The position numbers and the translations under genes were made by a program. Below the pieces are notes generated by a model, which did not search any database, had not been told where the DNA came from, and saw only the letters and a program-made list of their open reading frames with translations. 64,000 bases of DNA, taken from positions 55,332,507 to 55,396,506 of the forward strand of contig CP092863.1 in assembly GCA_030710605.1 (NCBI GenBank). Reading direction: 5' to 3'. Positions 10,868 through 21,014 of the stretch are shown here, piece by piece (within the stretch, counting starts at the first letter, position 1; each line of letters opens with the position of its first letter). The DNA comes from Cordylochernes scorpioides (Eukaryota; Arthropoda; Arachnida; Pseudoscorpiones; Chernetidae).

Positions 10868-12044
10868 GTTTCCAACCCAAGAAGAAGCAGGCGAACACAA
10901 GGCCTGCCACCAGTTAGATCTTTTAGCGCCTCGCCAACAAGACGCATTGATCCTGAAGATGCCGCCTCGTGGAATAACAACGTCTTTTTCTGTCAGCCAC
11001 CACCTCCAAGCCTAGAATTTTTCGGAGGGTATTCTGAAGAGGACCCAGCAGAGTGGCTAGAAGAACTCGAGCTTTTAGCAAGACAGCAGCGATGGCCCGA
11101 GGACGTGATGCTGGCATATGCCAGAAGTTACCTGAAAGGTCCTGCAAAAAATGGGCAAAGCTAAACACCCCCCAAATATTTTCAAATTGGACAACCTTTA
11201 AGAAAACACTGATGCAAGACTTTAAGATTGCAGATACGACAAAATTTAAATTAATCATGGAGCTCCAGAATAGAGTACATGGATATAATGAATCTACTCT
11301 AAGATACGCTGAAGATGTACTCAACTTGTGCAACAAGGTAAACTCTAAAATGTCCGCTGAGGATAAACTTTATTATATGAAAACTGGTCTGAACAAATAT
11401 CTCTCGCTCGTCGTATTAATGACACCTTGCAGTACAGTTAAAGAATTCTTGGAACTAGCAAGACGCATTGATCAACATCTGGTTGACTTCGAACAGAGAA
11501 GAAGCTGCAGACAAAGATCTAATCCTATCCAACCATTTCAAACAAGAAAATATAATTATAACAACTATAGAGGTTCAGCACGACCTTCAAACGAGAAACC
11601 CCAAATATCGAACGAGCGCCCAACTGACTATGGAAGGCAAAATATAATTCCGAGTAAATTCGAGGGAAAAAGAATAATTGAAACTAGAGCAGGAACAAGT
11701 GGCGTTAATCTGCGAAATTCACCCCCACCTCAACAAAATCGCAACAACGAGCAAAGATCCCCACTTCCTAATACTTATTATCGAAGACAGTATCAGGTTG
11801 ACAAAAGAATCTGTTGGAACTGCTCGGAACAAGGACATATTTCGAGGTATTGCCCGTATAAGCCCCAACACCAAAACTACAATATCAGACCTATCCGAAG
11901 ACAATATACGAGGTCTATAGACGAACCAAATTCACCACATGAGGAATACCTAAAGAATTGTAGAGGCATCGAGGATAGGGAGCGAGAGGATCCAGATTTC
12001 GACATTCATAGTGAGGAAGACTTCCCTACTCTAGGGGTAGCTTC

Positions 12045-12051
12045 AAAAAAC
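12045..12051 (+). promoter_or_regulatory. -1 ribosomal frameshift site A AAA AAC
   Basis: In the gag frame the last codons are TCA AAA AAC TAA. A AAA AAC is a canonical slippery heptamer. A -1 slip here leads into a frame that stays open from before the site into the protease (LIDTGA at about 12160). The gag stop follows immediately. I did not find a clear downstream pseudoknot by eye. Confidence 0.75.
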
Positions 12052-12422
12052 TAATTAAGTCAAAAGGATCGCAACTCTCCGGTGATAGAATAAATTTAAT
12101 TGTAAATCTTCAGAAAAACAAAACCATTCGCATTGTAATAAAAGGAATGCCAATAGAAGGACTGATAGACACCGGAGCAATGGTCAGTTGCATTGATGAG
12201 GAACTTGTTAAGAAGCTCGAATTAAAAATCATATCCGATAAAAATCTAAAATTAAAATCAGCAGATAATCAAAAACTCAATGCAATAGGGAAGTCAAGAG
12301 TTAAATTTAAAATCAATAAGAAAGAATATGAAATAGAAATGATTATCTTAAAAAAATGCAACCCTGTAATAATCCTTGGAGATGACTTTTTAAGTCAAAA
12401 TAAAGCACTAATAAATTGTTAA
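12051..12422 (+). CDS. pol: Gypsy 1 protease region
   Basis: Aspartic protease that would cut the Gag-Pol precursor. The active-site motif GLIDTGAMVSCID starts at about 12156. A second family motif is VIILGDDFL near 12367, the usual position of the flap/ILG segment. The frame is the one entered by the -1 slip at 12045-12051 and has no stop until TAA 12420-12422, where the same frame simply resumes into RT. That stop is therefore likely a mutation between protease and RT rather than a real terminus. Confidence 0.8.
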   Translation, partial: LIKSKGSQLSGDRINLIVNLQKNKTIRIVIKGMPIEGLIDTGAMVSCIDEELVKKLELKIISDKNLKLKSADNQKLNAIGKSRVKFKINKKEYEIEMIILKKCNPVIILGDDFLSQNKALINC

Positions 12423-14474
12423 AATAATACTTTGTGGGTGGAATCCCCAAATATATTTGACCAAAATGAATCAAATTTAAGATATGCTCATATAGCTGAG
12501 GATAAAATCATTCCTGAATATTGTTTATGTTTAGTAAAAGGATATAGTAAGACTAGCATTACAGGCAGAGAAATACTAATTGAGAATATTCCTTCTCTGA
12601 CAACCAAATATAATCTTATAACAACCAGATCCCTATTGAATAATACGAAGAAATATTTGACCATATGGATTTTAAACGGTACGAACAAACCTGTAAAACT
12701 TTTCCGGAACACGAAGATAGGAATACTTTCGGAGGTAGACAGACTGTACCAGACGGGGAACCAAAGAGTAGCCTCTATTAGAGCTGATTTTGATATAAAT
12801 CCTGGGTTATGTCCGGAAGAACGCAGCCAGGTTTTGACCCTCCTTAGTGGATATGGCGATATGTTCACTGCGCCGGATGAGTATAAGGGTAGAACACATC
12901 TCGTTAAACACCAAATTAAAACAACGAGCGATATCCCCATCAGGAAAAATCCTTACAGAGTATCTTTAAAAGAACGGAATATAATTAGTGATCAAATAAA
13001 CAGTATGTTAAAAAATGGAATTATTTCACATTCCTCAAGTCCATGGGCATCCCCTATAATTCTAGTGAAGAAAAAGAATGGAACATTTAGATTTTGCGTG
13101 GATTATAGAAATCTGAACTCAGTCACAGTAAAAGACCAATATCCACTACCGCGCATAGATGACTGCTTCGATTCCCTTCATGGCGTCAGGTACTTTACTT
13201 CACTCGACCTTTGCTCAGGCTACTGGCAAGTAGAGGTAGAAGAACAGGACCGTGAAAAAACAGCCTTTATCACTCCTGATGGACTTTATCAATTTAATGT
13301 TCTACCTTTTGGATTGTGCAACGGGCCAGCAACTTTCGAGAGATTAATGGATACTGTTCTTAGAACCCATAAGTGGAAAATATGCCTCTGTTACCTCGAC
13401 GACGTCATCATATTCTCAGAAGATCTACATTCCCATTTGAACAGATTGAAGACAATCTTAGAATGTTTGAAAACAGCAGGATTGACACTCAATGCTTCGA
13501 AATGCCGATTTGCATATACCGAGCTTCTTATTTTGGGACATGTCGTTTCAAATGAAGGAATCGCGCCAGACCCAGAAAAAATTATAAGAAAATTTCCAAC
13601 GCCCAGAACCGTCAAAGATGTCCGAGCTTTTCTTGGACTTTGTTCATACTATAGAAGATTTATAAGAGAATTTTCAAAAGTTGCATTGCCTTTACAGATT
13701 TTGACCCGCAAAAACCATTCGTTTGCATGGGGTAAAGAACAAGAGTTGTCATTTAATTCATTGAAAAACAAACTCATCTCTCCTGAAGTATTAACGCATT
13801 ACGATCCAAATAAGCCTATAGGCCTCCACACAGACGCAAGCGACCAAGGACTTGGAGCAGTGCTTGTTCATTTAAACGAAAACACTAAAGAGCGTCCAAT
13901 TTCTTATGCAAGCAGGACATTACAGAAAGCAGAAACCAACTACTCTACAACCGAGAAAGAATGCCTAGCTATCATATGGGCGCTTAAAAAATTTAGACCA
14001 TATCTTTACGGAAGAAAATTCACTATATATACCGATCACCATAGTCTGTGCTGGATGGCAAAAATGAAAAACCCTGCAGGGCGATTAGCGAGGTGGTCAC
14101 TAGAACTACAAGAATATGATTTTGCCATTAAATACAAGTCTGGAAAAACTCATCTAGATGCAGATGGATTGTCACGATGTCCTATCCCGGAAAGAATTAT
14201 TTCCACAATTAATTATGAGGAACATGATTATGATTCTTATATAAAAAAGATCGATAATTTGGTAAATCAGAATCCAAACAGCTATGGAGAGAACTTCACC
14301 AAATTTAAAGAGAAATTATTCAAGAAAAATCCTTCTGTGACTGGCGATCCTTGGTTGTTGATAGTCCCGAAAAACAAACAGAAAGAGCTCTTAGAAAATA
14401 TGCACGACCATCCAACATCAGGTCATATGGGCATTAAAAGAACTTACAATCGTTTAAAGAGCAAATATTTCTAG
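12423..14474 (+). CDS. pol: Gypsy 1 reverse transcriptase, RNase H, integrase N-terminus
   Basis: RT motifs in order: PIILVKKKNGTFRFCVDYRN (fingers), YFTSLDLCSGYWQV (catalytic Asp), LPFGLCNGPATFE, and the YLDD box in CYLDDVIIFS near 13388. RNase H follows: GLHTDASDQGLGAVL, TTEKECLAIIWAL and TDHHSLCW carry the DEDD residues. The frame then enters the integrase zinc domain (HDHPTSGHMGIKRTYNRLK) and ends at TAG 14472-14474. Integrase continues in the same frame immediately after. A rearranged sister fragment at 16000-16002 has TGG at the matching place, so the TAG is a nonsense mutation in this copy. All catalytic residues checked are present. Confidence 0.9.
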   Translation, partial: NNTLWVESPNIFDQNESNLRYAHIAEDKIIPEYCLCLVKGYSKTSITGREILIENIPSLTTKYNLITTRSLLNNTKKYLTIWILNGTNKPVKLFRNTKIGILSEVDRLYQTGNQRVASIRADFDINPGLCPEERSQVLTLLSGYGDMFTAPDEYKGRTHLVKHQIKTTSDIPIRKNPYRVSLKERNIISDQINSMLKNGIISHSSSPWASPIILVKKKNGTFRFCVDYRNLNSVTVKDQYPLPRIDDCFDSLHGVRYFTSLDLCSGYWQVEVEEQDREKTAFITPDGLYQFNVLPFGLCNGPATFERLMDTVLRTHKWKICLCYLDDVIIFSEDLHSHLNRLKTILECLKTAGLTLNASKCRFAYTELLILGHVVSNEGIAPDPEKIIRKFPTPRTVKDVRAFLGLCSYYRRFIREFSKVALPLQILTRKNHSFAWGKEQELSFNSLKNKLISPEVLTHYDPNKPIGLHTDASDQGLGAVLVHLNENTKERPISYASRTLQKAETNYSTTEKECLAIIWALKKFRPYLYGRKFTIYTDHHSLCWMAKMKNPAGRLARWSLELQEYDFAIKYKSGKTHLDADGLSRCPIPERIISTINYEEHDYDSYIKKIDNLVNQNPNSYGENFTKFKEKLFKKNPSVTGDPWLLIVPKNKQKELLENMHDHPTSGHMGIKRTYNRLKSKYF

Positions 14475-15482
14475 CCCTCAATGCTTAAAACTGTGGAAGA
14501 ATATGTATCGAGTTGTCCTGAATGCCAGTTTCGCAAGACACCTTCCCAATTGCCTCAAGAACTGTTGCAGCCGATTCCACCAGCTTCAAGACCTTTTGAG
14601 AAAATGGGAATAGATTTGATGGGGAGATTCCCGAAATCTGGAAGAGGAAATAGTTGGATCCTGGTATGCACAGACTATTACTCCAGATATATCGAGACAG
14701 CGGCATTACCCCGCGGGACGGCGGAAGAAATTGCAGACTTTTTCTTGCAAAAGGTGGTATTACGACACGGCGCACCCAAAACAGTTATATCTGATCGGGG
14801 TAGTTGCTTCTTGAGCAAACTTTTCAAAGAAGTTCTAAAGATATGCAATACGCTCCATAAGAAAACGACGAGTTATCATCCCCAGACTAACGGCCAAACG
14901 GAGAGAATGAACCGTACACTCGCTGATATGATGGCCATGTATATCGACGAGAGACATCAGAATTGGGACGAGATACTTCCATTCGTAACTTTCGCCTATA
15001 ACTCGTCCATACAGGATACTACCGGCTATTCATCATACTTCCTAATCCACGGACGAGAGCCATTGACCTTCTTAGATTCGACTTTTGATATGCCAGAGCT
15101 CTCTAAGCACAAAGACTATGACGAATATGTATCGAACCTATTAGAAATAATAGAAGATGCAAAAGAAATATCCACCTCTAAAACAATAGCCAGACAGAAT
15201 AAATCCAAACAGTTATATGATAGAACTCACAGAGAAGTTAAATATGCCATCAATGATCTGGTACTGATTTGGACACCAATAAGGAAAGTAGGAAGAGCGG
15301 ACAAACTACAAAGAAGATACATCGGTCCTTACCAAATACTGCGACAAACATCACCAGTAAACTACGAAGTCATCGAAATTGCAGAGGGAAAAAGGAAAAA
15401 GAGACAAATAGTACATGTGACAAGAATGAAGCCATATAGATCACCAGACTTGAGGACAAGTCTTTTTCAAGAGGGGGAGTAA
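14475..15482 (+). CDS. pol: Gypsy 1 integrase
   Basis: Same frame as RT, after the TAG at 14472. The second half of the HHCC zinc finger is CPECQ. The catalytic core has D in GIDLMGRFP and CTDYYSRYI, D in ISDRGSCFLS and E in NGQTERMNRTL, the D,D-35-E triad of retroviral-type integrases. The C-terminal GPY module (RRYIGPYQIL) and a basic tail end at the stop just before the 3' LTR (GAGGGGGAG polypurine tract at 15471-15479). It joins element cDNA to host DNA. As encoded here it could only be made by readthrough or re-initiation (ATG 14481). Confidence 0.88.
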   Translation, partial: PSMLKTVEEYVSSCPECQFRKTPSQLPQELLQPIPPASRPFEKMGIDLMGRFPKSGRGNSWILVCTDYYSRYIETAALPRGTAEEIADFFLQKVVLRHGAPKTVISDRGSCFLSKLFKEVLKICNTLHKKTTSYHPQTNGQTERMNRTLADMMAMYIDERHQNWDEILPFVTFAYNSSIQDTTGYSSYFLIHGREPLTFLDSTFDMPELSKHKDYDEYVSNLLEIIEDAKEISTSKTIARQNKSKQLYDRTHREVKYAINDLVLIWTPIRKVGRADKLQRRYIGPYQILRQTSPVNYEVIEIAEGKRKKRQIVHVTRMKPYRSPDLRTSLFQEGE

Positions 15483-15818
15483 TGTTAGGAGAGAGGAGCG
15501 CGGCTCGAGGCGGGTGCTCACGTGTCACTGTTAAAAACCTATTTGTTTTGGCTACATCTTTTCCCGTGGACTTAACGATAACTTTTCTAAAACTTATTTC
15601 AAATTTCATGCATAATTATTTTTACATCATTTAGCTTTGTATAATTATTTACTATAATTTCCTATCGTTCATTTATTATACTTTTTGTTCTTAAAGATTA
15701 TTTAAGACAATAATCTTTAATTAGAAAGTGCTTTGCCTCCAAACTTTTGGTTCGTGAATAAACGTTAAAAAGACTTCACGAATGTTTCTTCCCAGTACAT
15801 CAGGTCACCAGCGCAACA
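15483..15818 (+). repeat. 3' LTR of Gypsy 1
   Basis: Partner of 10515-10854. Starts TGTTAGG, ends CAACA. Its last base is joined directly to inverted internal Gypsy sequence. Confidence 0.88.
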
Positions 15819-15819
15819 A

Positions 15820-16678
15820 TGGCTGCGTTCTTCCGGACATAACCCAGGATTTATATCAAAATCAGCTCTAATAGAGGCTACTCTTTGGTTCCCCGTCTGG
15901 TACAGTCTGTCTACCTCCGAAAGTATTCCTATCTTCGTGTTCCGGAAAAGTTTTACAGGTTTGTTCGTACCGTTTAAAATCCATATGGTCAAATATTTCT
16001 GGCCCTCAATGCTTAAAACTGTGGAAGAATATGTATCGAGTTGTCCTGAATGCCAGTTTCGCAAGACACCTTCCCAATTGCCTCAAGGACTGTTGCAGCC
16101 GATTCCACCAGCTTCAAGACCTTTTGAGAAAATGGGAATAGATTTGATGGGGAGATAGCTAGGCATTCTTTCTCGGTTGTAGAGTAGTTGGTTTCTGCTT
16201 TCTGTAATGTCCTGCTTGCATAAGAAATTGGACGCTCTTTAGTGTTTTCGTTTAAATGAACAAGCACTGCTCCAAGTCCTTGGTCGCTTGCGTCTGTGTG
16301 GAGGCCTATAGGCTTATTTGGATCGTAATGCGTTAATACTTCAGGAGAGATGAGTTTGTTTTTCAATGAATTAAATGACAACTCTTGTTCTTTACCCCAT
16401 GCAAACGAATGGGTTTTGCGGGTCAAAATCTGTAAAGGCAATGCAACTTTTGAAAAATGGAATTATTTCACATTCCTCAAGTCCATGGGCATCCCCTATA
16501 ATTCTAGTGAAGAAAAAGAATGGAACATTTAGATTTTGCGTGGATTATAGAAATCTGAACTCAGTCACAGTAAAAGACCAATATCCACTACCGCGCATAG
16601 ATGACTGCTTCGATTCCCTTCATGGCGCCAGGTACTTTACTTCACTCGACCTTTGCTCAGGCTACCTCTACTTGCCAG
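15820..16678. mobile_element. Scrambled Gypsy 1 fragments, alternately inverted
   Basis: Five pieces of a close sister of Gypsy 1: (A) 15820-16000 is the reverse complement of 12649-12829. (B) 15990-16156 matches 14462-14628 directly. (C) 16154-16456 is the reverse complement of 13671-13973. (D) 16453-16665 matches 13011-13223 directly. (E) 16663-16678 is the reverse complement of 13223-13238. Neighbouring pieces overlap by 3-11 bases (for example caaatatttct at A/B). The few base differences show a sister copy as source. Small ORFs here are fragments of RT, RNase H and integrase. Confidence 0.92.
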
Positions 16679-18903
16679 CCTCTCAATCGAGAGAGATACC
16701 GACAGAATCACGTACTCTCAGGCTCCTTTCCATTCTATAGGACTTTATTTACTCTGATAGATCACCCCTACATCATTCATTTGGAGGATCAGAATATGTC
16801 TTTGTTATAATTATCGTCAATACTCACCTTGCCCTTTGCAGATAATATCTTCACCTGCTTCCTGCTTTCTTATGAACCTTTTGTCCTTTTAAAGGCCCCC
16901 TCTTAACGCTTTGATAGAGTCACAATGAGGTTCCACAATAAATATATTTAAGCAAAAACTTTATCATATTTCGATATTTTCATTTGCCCTTTTTATTTAC
17001 AAATTCATGCAACTCTACGTTCTTTATATATTATAGTCTACTTTAAAAAACACAGTTTATACACACCAGAATAATTTAGCCTTACTTTACTCCTAGTCCT
17101 ACTTAACATTTGGTTGGAATATATGATCCAAGGTGATAATTTTGCTGCTATTATTATTAGTCATAATTATCTTGAAGGTATATCGCAAATGCACTCATCA
17201 AATAATTCTGCCATCAAGAGAGCAAAATATACAGAGGGTGGCCCGAAAGTTTTGAACATTTTGGTTAAATAATCCCATAATATGCATAACTTTGTGTAGC
17301 AAATTATACCTAGAATTCAAAAAATAGGCCATCGTACTGCATTATTTTAAGCCACTTCAAGTCATCTGCCAGTTCTTCGATACCGCGGCGATACTGGGTT
17401 TTCGAAGTAAAGAACGTCTACAAAATTGCAAAATTTTCAAGGTTTAACAAAAGGAATTTAGGTAACTGAAACAAGCTTAGCATGTTCAATATATTTAAAA
17501 TCCACAATTCTCTGCCTAGTTTGAACACTCAAAGTAGCTCTGGTGATAGGGGACCGAAGTTTTTCAGATTTGAAATAAGCTCAATAGAAGCAAACATTTT
17601 AGCACACATTATCGCTATTTTAAGCATATCAAAAGGCTATAGCATACAAGACTATGCTCCAAGACTATTTCTCTCTCTCAATATACATACAGACAAAGAA
17701 GTTAGACAGAATGTGTTAGGGTGTTTGTGTACAAAATAAAAATTTGAAACTCTAGAACCGGTAGCAGAGATAGTGGAGGAAACAGCCCTCGTATCTGCTC
17801 CAAGAGAACGATGACTGAAGATAGAGGTGGATCTGCGTTGGAGGATGGAGCTCAACTCGGCGTTAGAAGAAAGATCTGGGCTTGGCGTTAGAAAAATAAG
17901 CTGGGTTCGCATTAGCAATAATAAGTTTAAGATCAACGTTAGGGTCTGAATTTATGGAAACTTAAGTTTTTTTTAATCAAGGTTAATATGAAATTCGTAT
18001 AGCATAATGTATAAAGGCCGGATTTTCAGATCAGCAGATTGGGGTTGTTTCAATGGTAGAGAGTTGAATTGGGTTCAATATTGAGGGCTTGAGTTGGAAC
18101 ACACAAGGATAGATTGCGTTTTATTGTGAAAGTTTTAAATGAATTTAGCCATGAATGATTGTGATAGATTCAACGCAAAGGTAATTTTTTCCATGATAGT
18201 GAGAGTTAAATGCAAAATGTAGAAATCGTTTTGGTTTGAATAAAGTGGTTTGAGTTGAATTTGACTAGGATGCATATATAAGATCAAATTCAGTATTGAA
18301 AGATAGAATCTCTAATTTAATTTTCACACGTTACTTTTTTTTTTTGAAACTGAAGACTTTGATTCGGGACGTTCTCGGAACTGAAAAATAGGATGAATTG
18401 CCTGAAAATATGGGGGGTCGCTCCAACTGAAGAGAGAATGCCCCGGATTTTTGTGGATGTAACATCTTCAGCCCAATATCAATTAAATAATCATAATAAA
18501 AAACATCATTCTCAAATGGTTTCATTAGTTTGAAGCTACAAGCTCGTATTTAATGGAATCCTAGACTGAATCACTTGTTTTTCATATAATTAAAATCCGT
18601 CTCACTTAAAATCTTATTTATATATTAAGCAGAAAAGACGAAAGTAACAAGAGTAATAATTTCAAATATATGAATCGCTCATTGTTGTGCTATTGGAAAT
18701 CGTTACTCACCACACTCATAAAACATTAAAGAGAAGTTATTTTATAAATTATTTTTATCAAACACACATATATATATTTAAAATTATAAAATATTTCAAA
18801 TTATATATAACATATCAATATTTTGAATTGTCTTTGAATTAATACAAGTACAATTGTATTTATTCTATAGAAGAGTTTAGATAAAAATTCAACATATATT
18901 TTT
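16679..18903. other. Intron sequence without recognised gene
   Basis: AT-rich, several short ORFs (longest 94 residues, no recognisable domain). A phrase near 17228 (gggtggcccgaaagtttt) resembles a mariner-type terminal repeat, but no partner end was found. Confidence 0.35.
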
Positions 18904-19138
18904 ATATAAAACAAAAGGATTTAAAAGCGCGAATGTTTCTTTTATAATAATACAAACTTCTACTGTCCTTACTGCGATGAAAAAATATATTGGGAGGGCT
19001 TGGCTCATCAGTGGTGAACCCTCCCAGCGGTTTCGCCAATTTAATCTCCCAATATATTTTTTCATCGCAGTAAGGACAGTAGAAGTTTGTATTATTATAA
19101 AAGAAACATTCGCGCTTTTAAATCCTTTTGTTTTATAT
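18904..19138. repeat. Foldback (long inverted repeat)
   Basis: Arms 18904-18995 and 19047-19138 are near-perfect reverse complements of about 92 bp around a 51-base loop. The content is the same family as the direct duplication at 2637-3190 (catcgcagtaag, ggacagtag, tatagatggcg just outside). It would extrude as a stable hairpin. Confidence 0.9.
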
Positions 19139-19377
19139 GTATAGATGGCGCGTTATTGCTTTGTATAAATATATTTTTATGTTATATTTATGTTATTTTA
19201 TATTAACTCTGAAAGAATTAAAAATAATTGTCTATATATACTTTAATAACTATCAACATTGTTTATTAAGAGTAGTTTTTATCTTTTGCGTATTGCAGCA
19301 TATCTTTGTGTGATTTAAGAATTTGTCTGAATGTACCCATGCATATATGATAATTACTTGTTGTCTCTATTTTAAAG

Positions 19378-19411
<34 letters not shown>

Positions 19412-19985
19412 ATTTTCTTCATGTCTCAATTAATTACTTCTATAGTTCAGTCAATGTGCCCGAACACAAAATAAAACGATGTTTGATCCTCGAAGTTTGT
19501 ACTTTGGTTTTCGAAAATCTCCAGTGAAACGATGTGAAATGCAACAGTGTGATTAGGTTAGTTTTAACGGTATCTTGTCTAAATCTTAGTCTGGAATACT
19601 CAAGAAATGTCCCGCTCGTTCAAAATATCGCATCCTTTTTCGAAATCATAAACCTAAAAAGGCTTGAGGACTTGATATAAAAGTTTAATACTTAAAATAT
19701 TGCACCACGGATTCTTTTATCATTTAGATTCCTGCCGAATATAAATATTATTCACAGTGGCGAAAGTGATAAGGACATTGACTATAATAAAATATGTCTT
19801 TAGAACTGTGGATGACAATTCAAGAAAATATTCCAGTTAACAGAAGAGTTAGTTACACAAAGCCACAACATCACGCGATCTCTTAATTTCCTGGTTAACT
19901 CGACGTCACGGTGACATGTTGCAATGTCGCAATGTGTTGTGCTGCTTGAAGATTTTCCAAAAGTCACTATGCTGGGTGTGTCTAG
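19139..19985. other. End of intron 2
   Basis: AT-rich with an (AT)n microsatellite at 19378-19404. The last ~60 bases include an ATG (19924) in frame with exon 3. The phase-correct acceptor is at 19984-19985. Confidence 0.35.
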
Positions 19986-20289
19986 TGTCGACGTGGACGT
20001 ACTGAGTGGGATCTCAAGTTTAATCTCTTCTGGCGTAAGGCTGCTGGAGCCTATAGGACGTCAGTTCTTCACTTTGCTGCAGTCGATTGGAGGCGCCTTA
20101 GGTGGGGCTGGCGGTGGTGAAGGCAGTGATGGTGGAGGTGGTGAAGATGGAGGCGACTCAGGGGGCAAGAAAAAGAAACGTCGTTCCACTACCACCACCA
20201 CCACTACTACCACTACAACCACTACGACAACACCGAAATACCACCATCATCACCATGATTCATTAGAGGATTATTCTGATGAAAAATAA
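19986..20289 (+). CDS. Host gene exon 3 (terminal): Gly-rich, polybasic, poly-Thr tail
   Basis: The frame is open from 19924 to TAA 20287-20289. AG at 19984-19985 gives the phase needed after exon 2, starting within SVDVDVLSGISSLISSG. In order: an amphipathic helix-like part (LISSGVRLLEPIGRQFFTLL), a Gly/Asp-rich part (GGAGGGEGSDGGGG), KKKKRR (a possible proprotein-convertase or nuclear-signal-like block), a 15-residue Thr run, HHHHH, and the acidic end DSLEDYSDEK. AATAAA overlaps the stop and recurs near 20313. Together with the signal peptide of exon 1 this suggests a secreted, low-complexity structural or matrix protein; no catalytic domain. An alternative is a separate single-exon gene starting at ATG 19924. 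Confidence 0.55.
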
Positions 20290-20318
20290 ATTTACACTTT
20301 GGAAAATAAAAATAAACA
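20286..20318 (+). terminator. Polyadenylation signals of host gene
   Basis: aataaa overlaps the stop codon at about 20285-20291, and a further aataaa follows near 20312, placed as expected for 3' end formation of the exon 3 transcript. Confidence 0.5.
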
Positions 20319-21014
20319 AATCATATAAAGAGTTTTAATTTTATTTACAAAAATAGCACATATATTCACACATTGGATTACATTAGACTTTTCTAAAAAA
20401 AAAGAACCAATCGTGAATTTGAAAAAAAAATTGACTACACATTTACTCTGATGATAAAGAATAAGAAGTGAAAGTACAAAAAATTAGTGTAACATTATAA
20501 AATACTTTCCATTGATTCTTATCTACTGAAACTATTTTACTATTTTTTTTTTACAAGATTAAAATGCTGGGAGAATTTGATTCATCCTGAACGAATTCAT
20601 AGTTGATTTTTTTATAGCGTTTAATCATTAAATTATATTATAAATTTGAATCACATATTCATATATATATATATATATGAATTAAAAATACTCATAATAA
20701 TATACAATAAGAATACCCCGATGTTTTCTGTGGAGATATAAAATGTGACATTCATGATACACATCAGGTTTACTTTTGAGTAAAAAAAGGCACGCACAAC
20801 ATCTGTTAGAGGCTTGGAATTTGAACACAAAGTACAGTTATGAATAACATTATCCCCCCCATGCCAAATTTTTGTCTGAGTGAAAATATGTAAATTATAA
20901 AAATATAAAGTTTTCTAACTCTTCAAAAATATTATTATAAAACGTTCATTGTGGATACTTTAAACTTTAATTTTAATATAAGAGATATGATAATTTTTAT
21001 TTTTAGTATGATAT
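20319..21014. other. AT-rich intergenic DNA
   Basis: No gene or repeat family recognised apart from an (AT)n tract near 20660. Confidence 0.35.

Larger units (their letters stand above)
10817..12054 (+). pseudogene. gag: Gypsy 1 gag (one frameshift)
   Basis: Gag forms the particle and binds the element RNA. The first part (10817-11164) opens inside the LTR, reads through the primer-binding site and contains FFGGYSEEDPAEWLEELE. The second part continues in another frame (from about 11150 to 12054) with IFSNWTTFKKTLMQDF and LRYAEDVLNLCNKV, typical of retrotransposon Gag capsid domains, and ends in a zinc knuckle CWNCSEQGHISRYC (C-x2-C-x4-H-x4-C, about 11812-11853). The break is at a run of six A (11146-11151): one more A would join the frames. 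Pro/Pol is reached by a likely -1 shift at the very end (12045-12051). A downstream ATG start for Gag cannot be excluded. Confidence 0.8.
10515..15818 (+). mobile_element. Ty3/Gypsy retrotransposon, element 1
   Basis: Complete LTR to LTR: left LTR 10515-10854, right LTR 15483-15818. They differ by about four substitutions and one 3-base indel, plus a base at the left edge. The order is gag, protease, RT, RNase H, integrase, as in Gypsy. No env. No target duplication could be matched because the right end is joined directly to rearranged element sequence (15820-16678). At least one frameshift and two in-frame stops are present, so this copy is probably dead. Confidence 0.9.

Noticed and set aside
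17215-17285. Mariner-like end (gggtggcccgaaagtttt).
   Set aside because: No inverted partner or transposase fragment seen nearby.
19924-19985. ATG 19924 as the true start of a single-exon gene.
   Set aside because: The peptide MSQCVVLLEDFPKV is not a clear signal peptide, and the phase-correct splice site at 19985 joins to exons with one. Kept as an alternative only.
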